Assembly: GCF_016545825.1 (NCBI RefSeq)
Contig: NC_052614.1
Coordinates: 20,788,559-20,852,558 of the forward strand
Length of the DNA stretch: 64,000 bases
Direction: 5' to 3'
Source: Eucalyptus grandis
Taxonomy: Eukaryota > Streptophyta > Magnoliopsida > Myrtales > Myrtaceae
Shown here: positions 10,571-22,440 of the stretch, piece after piece
Layout: every line of letters starts with the position of its first letter
How positions within the stretch are numbered: position 1 is the stretch's first letter
The notes under the pieces: generated by a model
Databases searched by the model: none
What the model was told of the DNA's origin: nothing
The model's input: only the letters and a program-made list of their open reading frames with translations
Translations under genes and position numbers: made by a program

Positions 10571-11910
10571 AGGAGTAGAAGGTCATTCAAATAATAATGT
10601 TTTATATCTTCTTAGATGAATATAATAATTTAAGAGTCAAAATATTGATAAGAGAAAGAAAATGGGTCGTAATACTATGCTCGTGATATGGGGAAATATG
10701 GCAAAAGTAAACTCGTAACTATGTTTTTGTCTTGGATTATATTATCCTAAAGATATGTTATGAGGAAATTAGCAGTATAATAAATGCAGAAAATTGAATT
10801 CTAGAGCAATTTCCTTTTGTTTCACGTGTAAATTAAGTAAAATTGAAAAAAAAAAAAATTGTATAAGTAATAGAAAATATAAATAAGTAATAATAGGGTA
10901 GATGTCAATTATTTGTGGATTTTACTTTGAATCGTTGCGTAAACATTTCTTTACGAAGACCACGAGATAGAGGGGCCGAGATTGATAGATGTGAAAGAGA
11001 GAAAATATGGTGATGGACGAAAATTCAGATGGAGATAAGGATGGGTGACGGCAGGGACGTGCTGATGGTGGTGTCGATCTGGAGCAGTGGCTACGGCTTC
11101 GTGGGGGCGATGAGGAGACGGTGGAGGGTTACGATAATAGTGGGGGAGAGAAACGTTAACAGCGAGAGAGCGTAGCATTTTTCTTCAAATTGCTGTAGCA
11201 AAACCTCTCTTATGAACATGGCACAAAAAGAAAATCTTAAATTAAACAAGACTGAAAAAGGGGAAAAATAGGAGTGGAAGCGACTATTGGGGAACGCTAC
11301 TATTGTTCCCAAGAGCCGTCCCTCCTAGATGTTGAGGGAATAACCAAATTGTAAAATTAGAATCTGCTGCTGCATCACCGAACCTGATTATTGTCGGTAC
11401 AATATCTTCATAATACCATACAAGCACTCATCGACAAGTAATAAAAAGAAAACACTTGGATTTACCTTACATGGCCCCATATAAATCAAACAAAATGGAA
11501 GCAAAATGCGCGTTCCATCGCGAATCTCTTGATTGATTGCATATCCTACAGAAGTTCTGTACAGCTATCTACGCTTCGTAAAAGCAGAAAACTTGTCATC
11601 AGAGATGCCTTGACGTCGTCAGCATCTTTGTTTCCTCCCTTCCTTTCGAACAAGAAATATACAACAACATGACATAATACATACAATTCCTAGATAAACA
11701 AGACGTGGTTAACGCAAGCAGAATAAAGACACCATAAAATCAGTTGCAGCCCGAGACCATTCGCCAGGACTCACATTCTTCTCCAATTTAACAGATGGCC
11801 TTCACTGCCAAAGGCATGCCCACCTGGCCAAAAAAGCATCACATCGTAAGCTTGGCGCTGCCATGGGAGTGTTTGCTGGTCATCAATATGCCGCTTACAA
11901 CGGAGGCCCT
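10571..11910. other. Intergenic, no gene identified
   Basis: 10571-10960 is very AT-rich. 10960-11330 is more GC-rich without a recognised frame. 11380-11910 includes a short plus-strand open segment just before the next element, reading LGAAMGVFAGHQYAAYNGG around 11850-11907. That segment looks like the glycine/alanine-rich end of a small protein, possibly a broken gene end. I could not name it or connect it to any sequence beyond the element. Confidence 0.35.
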
Positions 11911-11913
11911 GCA

Positions 11914-12731
11914 TGGTAAAATATGTTTATGTTTCCAGGAACACAAATTTTTGTTTTTTTGTTCACATTTTTGTTCCAAAATTATTTTTTTTGTTCTTAG
12001 AAACACATCTAGAACGGAAACAAAAAAACAAAAAAAGTTGTTTCTTGTTTACGGAACAAAATTTAGCAACACTTTTCTCTCTCTTCCATTTTCTTCTCTC
12101 TTTATTCTTCTTCTTTTCTTCTTCTTTTTCTTTGGCCGGTCGTCGGCCTTAGCCATGGCCGGCGACCGCCGTCAAGGGCCGTGACCTCGCCGGAGCGTCG
12201 GCCGCCCCGGAGAGGTCGGCGTCGCCGGCCCCGGGCAAGGCCGAGCTCGCGCTAGGGCCGGGCAAGCTCGATCTCGCCCGGATCCGGCAAGGCCGAGCTC
12301 GCCCGGCGGGCGAGGCTCGGCCTCGCCGGGCCACCGCCAAGTCGACGTCGCTGCGGTGGCCCGACGAGCGAGCCTCACCGACCGTTGGGCGAGCTCGGCC
12401 TCGCCGGATCTGGGCGAGGCCGCCGCCCTCGTCGGTGGTCGCCGGCCATGGCCAAGGCGCGCGGCCGAGCCAAAAGAAAAAAAAAGAAAAAAAGAAAAAA
12501 GAAAAAAAAAAAAAAGAAAAAGAAAAAGAAAAATAAGAAAGAAAATAGAAAAATTAAAATTAAAAATTAAAAGAAATAAAAAATTATACAAATTTACCAA
12601 ACGTGTTTATATTCTTTTTATATTTCTAGAAACATTTACCAAACGCATTTTTTGTTCAAAATTGTTTCTGAAACATAAATACTTTTTTTTTTTTTTTTTG
12701 AAAAATAATTTTTAAACGAAAATGTTCTGCA
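11914..12731. mobile_element. Foldback MITE-like element with GC-rich core
   Basis: AT-rich arms rich in GTTTC/GAAAC strings flank a core at about 12130-12470 made of GGCCGG and GCCGGC strings. The core starts with a GGCCATGGCC-type motif and ends with its inverted counterpart, so it can fold into a long hairpin. CTGCA occurs at both edges (11909-11913 and 12727-12731) and may be a target duplication, but I could not define terminal inverted repeats. Open frames through the core are composition artefacts. The design is the same as that of the elements at 13263-14147 and 22677-23419. Confidence 0.5.
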
Positions 12732-13262
12732 CAAACGCACTCGAGCGGTCCAAGAGTTGCAGCAGCATTGCGAGTGCACTAGCAACAACTTAAGTAGAGG
12801 AAAACCTATGATAACATCAACACCAGAGGAACCTGAATATCATTCTATTTCTCCTAGCGGAATGTCTAGCATAATGATTATACTTGCGGTTGGCCGGAAG
12901 GACGCGCTTTGCAATCAAAACACAAAAGGAGGAATCCATAAATTAAGAATTTTGACACTATCAAGGTGGCTAAGAAAAGTCCAACGCAACATGAAATATA
13001 TCTATCCGCCATCGTGCCCGTCCCGATGCCTTTCAACATGAGACCAATTAATTTAGGGAGACAACGCTCTTCCAAAAGATATGAACCCACAAAAGAAGGC
13101 AAGGCCATTCAATTAAGTTGGTCCCTAAATTGTCTCGGCTTCCATCCCGTGTACTATAAAAGCTCTTAGAATAAAAGCATATTTTATCCACTCTCGTTTC
13201 GCAAATTGTCACTGTCACGGTCCTACCGTCCAAACTTTCATTTTGATTTTCCTAAACACTAA
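12732..13262. other. Intergenic, nothing recognised
   Basis: Mixed-composition sequence between two foldback elements. Short open frames exist on both strands (for example 12757-13041 plus), but they have no domain, no homology within the window and no splice context that I can see. Confidence 0.35.
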
Positions 13263-14147
13263 AGCTCCATTCATTTCACCAAAAATAACTTCTAGGAAAA
13301 TGTTTTCGGATTTTCCGACGTTCATTCCACATAAAATGAACTGGTAAAAAAAAAACCGTTTTCAATTATTGAAAAAAACAACTTTAAAAGTGAGGAAAAT
13401 GTTTTCCACTTTTTTCACTTTTCAAAAGTGGAAAACATTTTCCATAATTTCTTCCACCTTACTTTTCTTCACCAATTTATGCTCTTTTTTTCTATTTTAA
13501 AAAAATCCAGTTTTTAATTGTTTCCCCTTTTTTTTTTGTTTTCTTTCTTTCCTTTTCATCTTCTTCCTTGGCCAACTTGCTAGGAGCCGCTTGAGCCTCA
13601 CCCCAACCTAGTAAGGCTCGAGCTCGTCAGATTCCGATGAGGTCAAGCCTCACTTTATCTGGTGAATCCGAGCTCGACGAGCTCAGGCGTCATCGAAGCT
13701 CGCCAGAGGTTTGTCAGGCTTTAAGCTTCCCGAATCTGGTAGCAAAGCACGGGCTTGCTTGGATTGGTGAGCCTCAAGCTCGCCAAATTTGGCGATCTGT
13801 GTCTTAGTTGATCGTCGAGCACCCACCCATCATCAAGCATAGCGGCGGAGGAAGGAGGCGGAAGAAAAGAATATAACAATAAAAATTCAATTAAAAATCA
13901 TAATAAAAATCATTTCAAAAATATATATAAATAATAAAAATATTTTTTTGGTCAATAAAAATACTAAATTCAATTTTTTGGTAATTTTTCCTAAAAATCA
14001 AATAAGATAACAAATAACGGAAAATATTTTCTACTCAAGTTTCAAAGTTTAGTCAAATACCGAAAAAATATGATTTTTTTTACTTCGAAAATGAGTTTCC
14101 AAAAATATTTTTCGAAAATGTGATATTTTCTATGAAATGAACGGACC
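13263..14147. mobile_element. PIF/Harbinger-type MITE, 885 bp, with TAA target duplication
   Basis: The ends are imperfect inverted repeats: AGCTCCATTCATTTC on the left and the complement of GGTCCGTTCATTTC on the right. TAA flanks both sides (13260-13262 and 14148-14150), the TWA target size of PIF/Harbinger elements. Inside, 13396-13452 is a near-perfect palindrome centred on CTTTTCAAAAG. A GC-richer core at 13565-13860 repeats CTCGCC/GGCGAG-like strings. No transposase frame is present, so it would be non-autonomous. Confidence 0.6.
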
Positions 14148-14150
14148 TAA

Positions 14151-15640
14151 TATGATTATTTTCATGGCATGATTATCAATTGCACTTCTCCCTTAGGGAA
14201 AGATAAATTAATCCATGGAGCACCAATTAACCATTATGGCTTGCTCAAAAAAAAAAAAATTAACCATTATGGATTGTCAATGGTTGGTGTCGGTTCGGTT
14301 CGATTCTCCGGACCAATCCGTACACAAATGAAATATACATTTTATGACCCGAACCGAAAGTTGGTTGGGTTCGGTTTTGGGTTTTCCTCTTTCGTTCTTT
14401 TTTGGCTTCTTCTTCCTCCCTTGGCATCGGTTGCAGCAAAACTCACAGAAACAAAACTCCATGGACAGATCTTAAGATTGCCTGCAACAAGACCCTAATC
14501 TTGAGAACGCCATGATTGCGCGGGCTCCGAACGTCGTTAACGTTCATTGACGACGACAGCGCGCTTCTAGATATGGCAATGATGAGACTCCATGACGCCG
14601 ATCTTGTCAAGAACTGGACGGTCACAAAGGAGAGGCGCAGTATCACCTCGTGGGCCAGCCAAAAGAGTGGCTCTTCGGCAAACTCGTACGTCCTCGGTAG
14701 AGTGGCAGCAAATGAGAAAGTAGAGCTCGACTGTGAACGAGATCTTCGTCTGGAGGTTGAAATGGTACGCCTATGGAGGACTGAGGACTTGGCATCTCTA
14801 CTTTTGGGATCCGCCATTTTCATTGTGAGAATCGAACATTCTTTGCTTTTTTTTTTTAATATTACACCAAGACTTAAAATTGAGAAAATTTGGAGGAAAT
14901 TAGGAAGAAACTAGAATCGGTGGGATCATAACCTCTATGAGAATCGGGCAGGTTCACCGGTTGTCGACATGTTTCCAGTGACAATTCCAGCCGCCGATGG
15001 TGCTGGAGAGGGCGAGGGAGGAGGCTGAGGTGCTGGGATCGTAATCTCTCTGAAATGGAAAAGATGAGAGACGTGTCTTCAAGCACCGAGTTAGGAGAGA
15101 GACTAGAAGTTCTTTTGGTTTGGTTTGGCGATATGACCTGAATATACCCGAGCCGAGGTAAATCATCAAAATACACAAGTTTCTTTACTCATTACTTGAA
15201 TCAAATGAGACCTGACCCAACAAGATCCGAAATTTTCGATATGGGTCAGTCTGATACGGGTATTTTTGACACCTGATGCACTATCTCACTGAAAGAATTT
15301 CAGGACAATCTGGTGGAAATATTAGAACTTCCGGAGAAACTGTAAAATGTGAAGTTTGCAAGTGAATAGGGAAACTGACCATAGACCCTATGAACACGTG
15401 GACTGTTTGCTCCAATTTAAAAGTTTAATGCAGACAGTTAAATTTATAAATTTATTGAGTAAACAGCAAAAAGGTAGTAAGTTAATGAAGCTATTTTGCT
15501 TGGACCCAAAAAAGATAAAAACGAAGCTATCTTGCCATTAGCCCAAAAGAAGAACACTCCCACTAGCAAAGCAACGGCAAAATAACAAAGAGCGTAAAAT
15601 TACCTTCAGCAATGGACCAAAAGGGATGGCCTAGCAAAAC
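14151..15640. other. Spacer with a possible degenerate repeat, no gene identified
   Basis: 14276-14400 and 15220-15280 contain GGTTCGGTTCG and GGGTCAG/GGGTATTTTTGACA strings like those at the ends of many plant hAT-type MITEs. A decayed element of about 1 kb may therefore span 14276-15280, but clean inverted ends and a target duplication were not found. The plus-strand open frame at 14516-14914 has no recognisable domain. 15280-15640 shows nothing. Confidence 0.3.
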
Positions 15641-15641
15641 C

Positions 15642-17563
15642 TTATGACCGTGTGTTGTTGAGACGAGGTGAGGCAAAACCAGAAGAAGTAGGTGGCTTCG
15701 TTACAGAGGGATGGTCTAGCAACTGTGCTCCGGAAGGCCGATTATTCGGGTTTACTTGGAAGCATCTGAGGATGAAGTCTCGAGCATTTCTTGATAAAGA
15801 ATCTGGAACTGGAGGAGGTTCACCCTTGCCAATTCTGAACAAAGCTTGCATCTGCCACAACAAGAAAAAAAATGTAGCTGAGGCTGGTATTAACCATAAA
15901 TCCAGGGGAGGACTAACGGTGGATAGCTGCATAAATTAATAAGATCCGGAGACAGATCTAAGTGCACCATGCCTCAGGCAGTCATCTTCCACAATCATTT
16001 TAGAATCACAGTTATTGCTGAAGTGGGAGACCATCGATGACATGTAACAGTTCGAAGGGACCAACGACTCCTGATAAAGCATAAGTATCTATTGCTTTTT
16101 GCTCAAAGTTATGAAGTGTCCTAAATTAACAGAACAGTAAAAAGAAAGAGGGCGTTTTTTGCATGTTTTACGATGGCTTTGAGTAGGATGGTACTATTTT
16201 TTTCTCCATTCTATCAACAAAAGGGATAACATCATAAGGTGATTTACTGGCTAGAGCCAGTAACTACCAACCCAGATGGAAAACTGACTACTCGTATGGA
16301 GAAATTATCATTAATATTGAAAGTAACTAACTCTAACAGAGGAGATAACAATGTAGGTCAATGATTGATTCAGAGAAGAGCAGCGAAGGATCAACACTCG
16401 ATGGCAATGAGGGAAACGCCAAGGTTGATAATCGTGTGACAGATTAGTGGACAACCACACGACTAAAGGATGCACCCAGTAACACAAAGCAATCGATGTC
16501 AGTACTGCTCTCTGGACTGGAGCAGAGATGGCATTGCCAATATTAGGATTTCAATCTCTTTTGGTTGCTCAAGTAGCATGTGACAGTGAAGGAGAAGATA
16601 GAGAGATTCTACTGAATGTTAAAGAGCAATATGGGTACCCCATGTCTACTGGTGTGATACTATATACATATGTCCAGTATGCGATTATCTAAATTTACGC
16701 CACTGTACACTTATACTAGTAATTAAAAGTATCAGACAACAATGCCATATTACTTAAATGAGAAAGTCAAGATTCCAATATTCTACCGAGTTTTTGTACC
16801 ATGTTACATAACCATCTACTTCAGAATTTCCAGCAACTGTTGGCCATAAATACTATGCATATCCTTTAACATAACCATACTTTTGATAAATATAATTGAA
16901 TTCTCTGTCCTCTCTCTTTTCTGCGTAGTGCTCCTATTTGTTATTTTTTTCTCAGAATGCCAGCCTAATTGACTCATCACGACAAGCGCTTAACTTAGCT
17001 AGCTCAGACAAAAAGTAGCAATAACAAAAAAGTTGCGACTAGTTAGTAATTCTGGCAAAACATGGATCTCAAGGATATAAAACATAAAAGGAAGGTTCTT
17101 AATTACATACTCCTTCTAAGTGGGAATATGGAGGCTGGCGGGTTAACATCTCTAAAACAGTGCACCCTAGGCTCCAGATATCAGCTGCCAACCCATAGCC
17201 TCTGTTCTTTAGGTTGACGACCTGCATTTACAACCAACAAGGATGAAAAAAACGAAAAGATATGCGCCTACTATAGCTAATGATAGTATGATAAAAAAAT
17301 GGCAGCACAGGGTATAAACCTCAGGTGCCATCCATAAAGCAGATTCTTTGCAGGATTTAGCATCATTCATTTTGATTGCCTTATGAATAAACACAGAAAG
17401 TTGATTTATCATTTGGGAAAAGTAAATGACAATACATCTGTCACTTTTGTGCATGTCTATACGTGTGGTTGTCGTGTGCTCATCCAATTGTATGTGTCTT
17501 GCACAACTTCAATGCCTGTGCATATTCCTGCACGCATGTGGAGTTGTATGTGCATCGTTGTTG

Positions 17564-17594
<31 letters not shown>

Positions 17595-18133
17595 TCACTT
17601 TTGCTGATGAGACACACCTTTGCCAATCCAAAATCTGCAAGTTTCACAGATCCCCACACATCAACCAGTATGTTAACACATCTAATATCCCTACAGAAGA
17701 AGAAACTGGAAGCATGAGAAACCAGCATAGCTGTCAGTAGAATATATAAAATGTTATAATCACCCTCACAGTCACCAATATTGGAAATTAACATTTCCAC
17801 CTTCAAGCATTCACGTAGTAAAATAATCTTGTCTTAGATAGTACAAGCTCATACTGTTACTTCTTAGTTTTGTTGTGATCTCTTTCCTCAACAAAATCAA
17901 CCTTTTATCAGAATGCTAAGTGTGAATCACTATTTCAATTAGTATAAACTACTAATGCAAAGTCAAGCATCTTTCCTATACCTATGGACCACATTTTGGT
18001 CATGAAGATACTTTAAACCATTTAGAATTTGCCTAGTGTATGCTGAGACATGGGAATCACGCAATTTGTCATAATGCTTTGCAAGTGAACCTTTGGTCAT
18101 GAGCTCAAGAAATATGTAAATCTTTTCATCATC
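15642..18133 (-). CDS. MEKK1-like MAPKKK, C-lobe of the kinase domain (partial, probably degenerate)
   Basis: Five minus-strand exons join in frame with GT-AG introns: 18133-17982 (DDEKIYIFLEL to VVHR), 17690-17618 (DIRCVNILVD, DFGLAK), 17379-17320 (SCKESALWMAPE), 17221-17111 (NRGYGLAADIWSLGCTVLEM), 15851-15642 (MQALFRIGKGEPPPVP to the stop). MEKK1-type MAPKKKs phosphorylate MAPKKs in stress and immune signalling. Known members read HRDIKCANILVD and KGTAFWMAPE at the matching places. Here the catalytic-loop Lys is Arg and the Gly-Thr before the APE motif is Glu-Ser, so activity is doubtful. The N-lobe (Gly-rich loop, VAVKEV) was not found up to 20430. A (GA)n tract lies in intron 2. This may be a truncated paralogue or a pseudogene; intact splice sites and frame argue that decay, if any, is recent. 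Confidence 0.65.
15856..17105. other. Long last intron of the MAPKKK-like gene
   Basis: About 1.26 kb between the SHLEG exon donor (GGA then GTATGT) and the MQALF exon acceptor (GTGGCAG). AT-rich, with no internal exon, RNA gene or element recognised on either strand. Confidence 0.6.
17567..17594. repeat. (GA)n microsatellite in a MAPKKK intron
   Basis: An uninterrupted GA tract of about 14 units lies 24 bp from the splice donor of the DFGLAK exon. It is a probable length-polymorphic marker. Confidence 0.95.
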
Positions 18134-19560
18134 CTGCGAGAGATTGAAGAAAATTAGATTTAACATATATCCAACCCAGTGGTGGAAGACGAAATGTTTA
18201 CAAGGCACATTGAAAACACATAAATAAGCACTGTTGAATACTTTAAGACCTCCTCTCAAGTGAAAACTGGTCTGAGAAGTGGAATTGATGAAAAAGAGCC
18301 ATGCATGGAAATAAATTAAGGCAGCACATAGCTCTGAAACCATGTCCGAATGCAAAAGATTATGGCAGAACAAAGCTTTGAAACCATGCCTGAACACAAA
18401 AACTTAAGCTATTAGGTGGAAGGAGTCTACATAGATATAAGATCCATTGAGTACCTTCTCAATGACCGATCAGTGTTTAGTGAGAATCTGTTTGATTGGG
18501 ATTAATCTAGTAAAAGTTTACATCATATCACAATTTAAAAGCAACTTTGCGAACTTAAAAGGAACAACAAGGCAAGAACATAGGACTGAGCTTCTTTTTT
18601 TTTTTTTAAGTTTCCTCATACAACACAAATATCCATGTTATCAGTGTTCACCACGGTTTTAAATTGCAGCGGTGCCAACAAAAACAGTTGCATAGTGCAC
18701 CTGGCGGAAGAAGTCATATTGCATTAATCCCTCATTCCCACAAAACAATGTGGTGCATTATAGGTGCAGCAAACCAAAACTTGTTTAAAAGCAACAATCT
18801 CCGCATGTTTTGTCTCCAACAACAAGTTACGTCATGGCACTTTCTTAGAATCTGATGCTTCCTGCGAAACTGTGTTTAGAAAAAAATAACTGGAAGGTAA
18901 AGAACGAGGATAGGATAGGATATACTTTCCCTCACTTGAACAATGATCATTTTCATTTTCATTTTTCTCTACTTACAGAGGTAAACTATATGATGTCGCC
19001 TAAAAATGGGTGTAATTGAATGACGCTGGACTAGAATCGATGGAAAAATTGAGCTTGTGGAGGAACTCCATTGTTGCTGCTACAGCCACAACCAGTTACA
19101 GACGAGGGAGGAAAGCTTGGCGCCTTAGTCATGTGGACTATCAGATGGTCAATTAAAGAATATCTAATGAACTAAATGACTTCACTTTCTTATCCTTGTC
19201 CCCCCTTTATGTTTTGTTAGTTGAGGCTGCCGTTTCTATAAGCCTGAGCTTCCTGTTTATTAGTCCTGAGAGTTTGACCTGAATCTTCAGTTTGCAAGAT
19301 AAATATTTTGTAAATCATCCACCACTATACAACGAGTTGATTACATGACAGGCTCTCTTAAATGGGAGCAAAAGAATTGCTTTCATACAGAGAGTGAGAG
19401 AGACTCCATAAACTGACGTCCACTCTGCATTATATTTTTCTCATATAGTTACTATATCGGGTGATACTCAATTCATCACGAACCTTTCTTGTGGTGGGAG
19501 AGGGATCTAAAATATCTATCTCTGTCATGAAAGGATATTACAGCTAAAAAGCCGCAAATG
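18134..19560. other. Region upstream of the MAPKKK C-lobe, no N-lobe exon found
   Basis: Searched by eye on the minus strand for GSGSFGxVYEG, AVKEV and HENIVxY-type segments, the exons that precede DDEKIYIFLEL in MEKK1 relatives. None is recognisable. The stretch has the composition of intron or spacer, with a T-run at 18595-18608. Confidence 0.4.
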
Positions 19561-20460
19561 CTGTGATCTTATTCATGCAGTGATGATGACGCTACCACTA
19601 TCCAGTGAAGTCCAAAAATCCAATTCCCAGGAACTCCAAACAATAGCACATAGCAATGCAGCTCTCCTCTGTATCTGCAAAGATAGAAGAATTTTGTCAA
19701 GAGGCACGTTGTTTCCACTTTTGTCATTCCGCTTTCTTTTTCTTTCAAGCTCATGTGTACCATGAGCTTCGACAAATCAAGCAGGATTCTTTTATTACAC
19801 CCTCATCAACCTATGGCCAAAGCTTAAGGTCTAATAGGTAATCAGATGATATCACTCAGTCAATATCGTGCCCTGAGATCAAGGTCAAGGGACCACAAAC
19901 ATTGCATTCAATACAATTGAACTCCAAATATCTTGCTTCACGCCTTAGGGAGGGGATATCTTGCTACATTTCTCATTGTAATGCCGTGATTTACTTGCCT
20001 TTGGCATTTCTCTATTAACTCTCTGCCAGCCTTCTTCATAATTGAGGTAATGACATTACATTTACTTGTCGAAGGATCTGATTCATATACCAAATCATGC
20101 AGTGGCCAAGGGAGGCGGCATCTCATGAAGAACTTGAAATGAAGTATTAGGCCAGAGAGAAGCAAAAGAAGATATTTCAAAGCATGATATTTTGGTGTTC
20201 AGAGCCATCAATGCTTGAAAATACACCGGCCTACAGATTATCTCAGCACTCGACAAAAAAGTTGTAGTACCATTTATCAAACATCCAAAGATACGCCAGG
20301 CAGGTGCACCTGCAAAATGATAGCAGTAAATAGAAAACGTGCTGTTGTACATTGCATCATTATAGCAGAACAAAAAGTAATAACAGTGAATTGCTTGAAC
20401 ATCTGCCATCGAAGACTGTCAATCGTTTGATGGCCTCTTCCACAGCAACATCCTAGAAGA
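19561..20460 (-). other. Unrecognised exon-like blocks, minus strand
   Basis: Two minus-strand blocks look exon-like. 20455-20390 follows a TTCTTCTAG acceptor and reads DVAVEEAIKRLTVFDGR. 20310-20095 follows a CATTTTGCAG acceptor and reads APAWRIFGCLINGTTTF before stopping. 19775-19569 is related to 59671-59423 (WIFGLHW against MDYWTSLDK-like surroundings), so this material is also part of the duplicated cluster flank. I do not recognise the family, and no continuous gene model results. They are probably relics of one gene next to the cluster. Confidence 0.35.
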
Positions 20461-20689
20461 AAATTCGAATGGCTCTTTAACTAGCATTGTAGGATGCAAA
20501 AATGCAGACACCAGAATCATTTTCTTCGACCTTTACTTTTGTCAAATTCGCAAACATTGGCACAGGAAGGACGAAGATTATCTTCTCTTAGGTCAAGTCA
20601 TCTATCACAGCCTATTGCAGGGCAACTGATAGTGCGTGTTAGTAAATCTTGACAGATTTTCAGGGAGCTTTTGCTAAGTTGATTTTGAT

Positions 20690-21878
20690 GATCAACAGTC
20701 CCGAATACCGTCTATTTCCAGCTCAATAGTTTCATCACTTTTCCTTTTTATTTTTATTTTTTTTGCATTCCTCGGTTATTAGAGCAACTTTGGCACAACC
20801 ATTAATCTTCCAAAAAAGGAAAAGGAAACAGTGTATGTGACCAAAAAACTGATGACAATTAGAGCAACTGACTATGAAGTACTGGATTATCTGGAGAATT
20901 AGGTCATCTTCTTCTTAAACTGTTTAAAAATGACTTCTTAGGGCTCAAAAAAGAAAAAAAAAGAAAAAGAGAGAGAGCACCTGTGGCATAAAAATTATTA
21001 GTTGAACATACTGATACCCAAAGCTTGCCTCGGTCCGAGAATTTTCATGTTGCGCACTATCGAGAAAAGTGTCATATGTATCCGAAATCTGTGTGGCACA
21101 CAATTGGGTTTTCACTGAATAGAATGAATTACCTCGGACAAAGCAAAAACAAATTTCCCCTGCGATGGACCTGGGAGAGGGGGGACATGTCTGCAAAGCA
21201 GAGCAAACTTCATTATTTCTCGCAGTTCCACAAGATTCCCAAACTTGATCATATTGTGAATTCATTCGTCTGTCCATCGCTTGAATCAGTCACCTTTTGA
21301 TTATAGAATTGAGCAAGAACACTTGGAAACATCTGAAGATGTGGTTTGTGCAGGAGACTGCAAGGGAAAGTTTGTACTATCAAGGTAAGCTACTGATGCA
21401 ATTATATCCAAACTTATAACAGTAAACCATCTGAAGATCAAAGATGTATTTCAATTCCCGTGAGTTTTTGTATTTTAGTAGGCTAACAGATGTTTATTTG
21501 TGTGACAAGATGACATAATATTTCTTGACTTACTTCAGGAGTTAAGCTCAGAGCTCAGTGCCAGGTTCTGGAGACCCTATAATCGATGGCAAGTTCCAAG
21601 AATAATCGAACGTCAAGATCACTATTTTTTCTCCATTATCCTAGTATTGTAGCATAAGAAGATTTAAATATCATCCAACCCATCCGCTTTGAGGTCTGAA
21701 TATTACAATGCTTCACATCGTATTTAAGGTACAATATCTCTTTTATTTACTTAGGGATTATGTAGAAAATTCAATGAATTAGTCATAATTTGTTTGTTAA
21801 TAGACAGTAGAAATGAGAGCGCAAAATAGTAGAATATGATTTTATGATAATATACTAGTCATATGCCCATTTGGTTTC
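20690..21878. repeat. 1-kb shared flanking module, copy 2
   Basis: Matches 1-1195 and 59790-60800: the T-run start at about 20755, the GGACCTGGGAGAGG segment near 21168, the AATTGAGCAAGAACACTTGG segment near 21307 and the closing AATATGATTTTATGATAAT at 21832. Similarity ends abruptly at about 21878, where the LINE-related sequence begins. The 20440-20700 part also resembles 50270-50480 and 56570-56780 in the tandem units, linking those units to the same ancestral flank. Confidence 0.7.
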
Positions 21879-22440
21879 TCTCTCTATTGTTAGAGTGAGA
21901 AACGCTCTCTCGAAATGTAGAGTCACTTTCTACCCTCATGGTAGTTTAGAACCCTAAACCCTAATTTCATGTTTCCTGTTCCGTCTTCGTATCCCTCCCT
22001 GTTTCTCAACCGGGTGATCCCTCTCATCTTTTGTCAACCATTGATGTTCTCATCTATCCGGAATTTTGATTTGCTTTTGTTCCCACCTCATTCCATCACC
22101 TCCCCCCCCCCTAAGATTTTCACCCATCTTCGACTTCTGCCTCAACTCTATTCATCCTCATTGCTGGTCGGTGGGCTTCAGAGTTCATTCCTCTCAATCC
22201 AACTCTCTTGAATGGTACCTCTTCACGTGCTTCCCTGAAACTTCCATATCGTCGATTGATGCTTACTGCTAAACCCCGAACATCTACATGTGTTCCTCTT
22301 TCCAAATTGGCTCTCTGGTCGATGCTTACTACTGAACCCATGAACTCATGGACGAACATGACGAGGAAGGAGCCTCTCATCTTGTTGCTCTCTGCTCCTA
22401 AATGGGCCGACTCTGGCCAGAATAGGGCATTGAGGTCTAG

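Noticed and set aside
12149..12600. Open frames of 60-140 codons on both strands, rich in Arg, Ala, Pro and Gly
   Set aside because: They follow the GC-rich core of a foldback element, overlap each other in opposite strands and turn into poly-Lys/Phe runs at the edges. Composition explains them.
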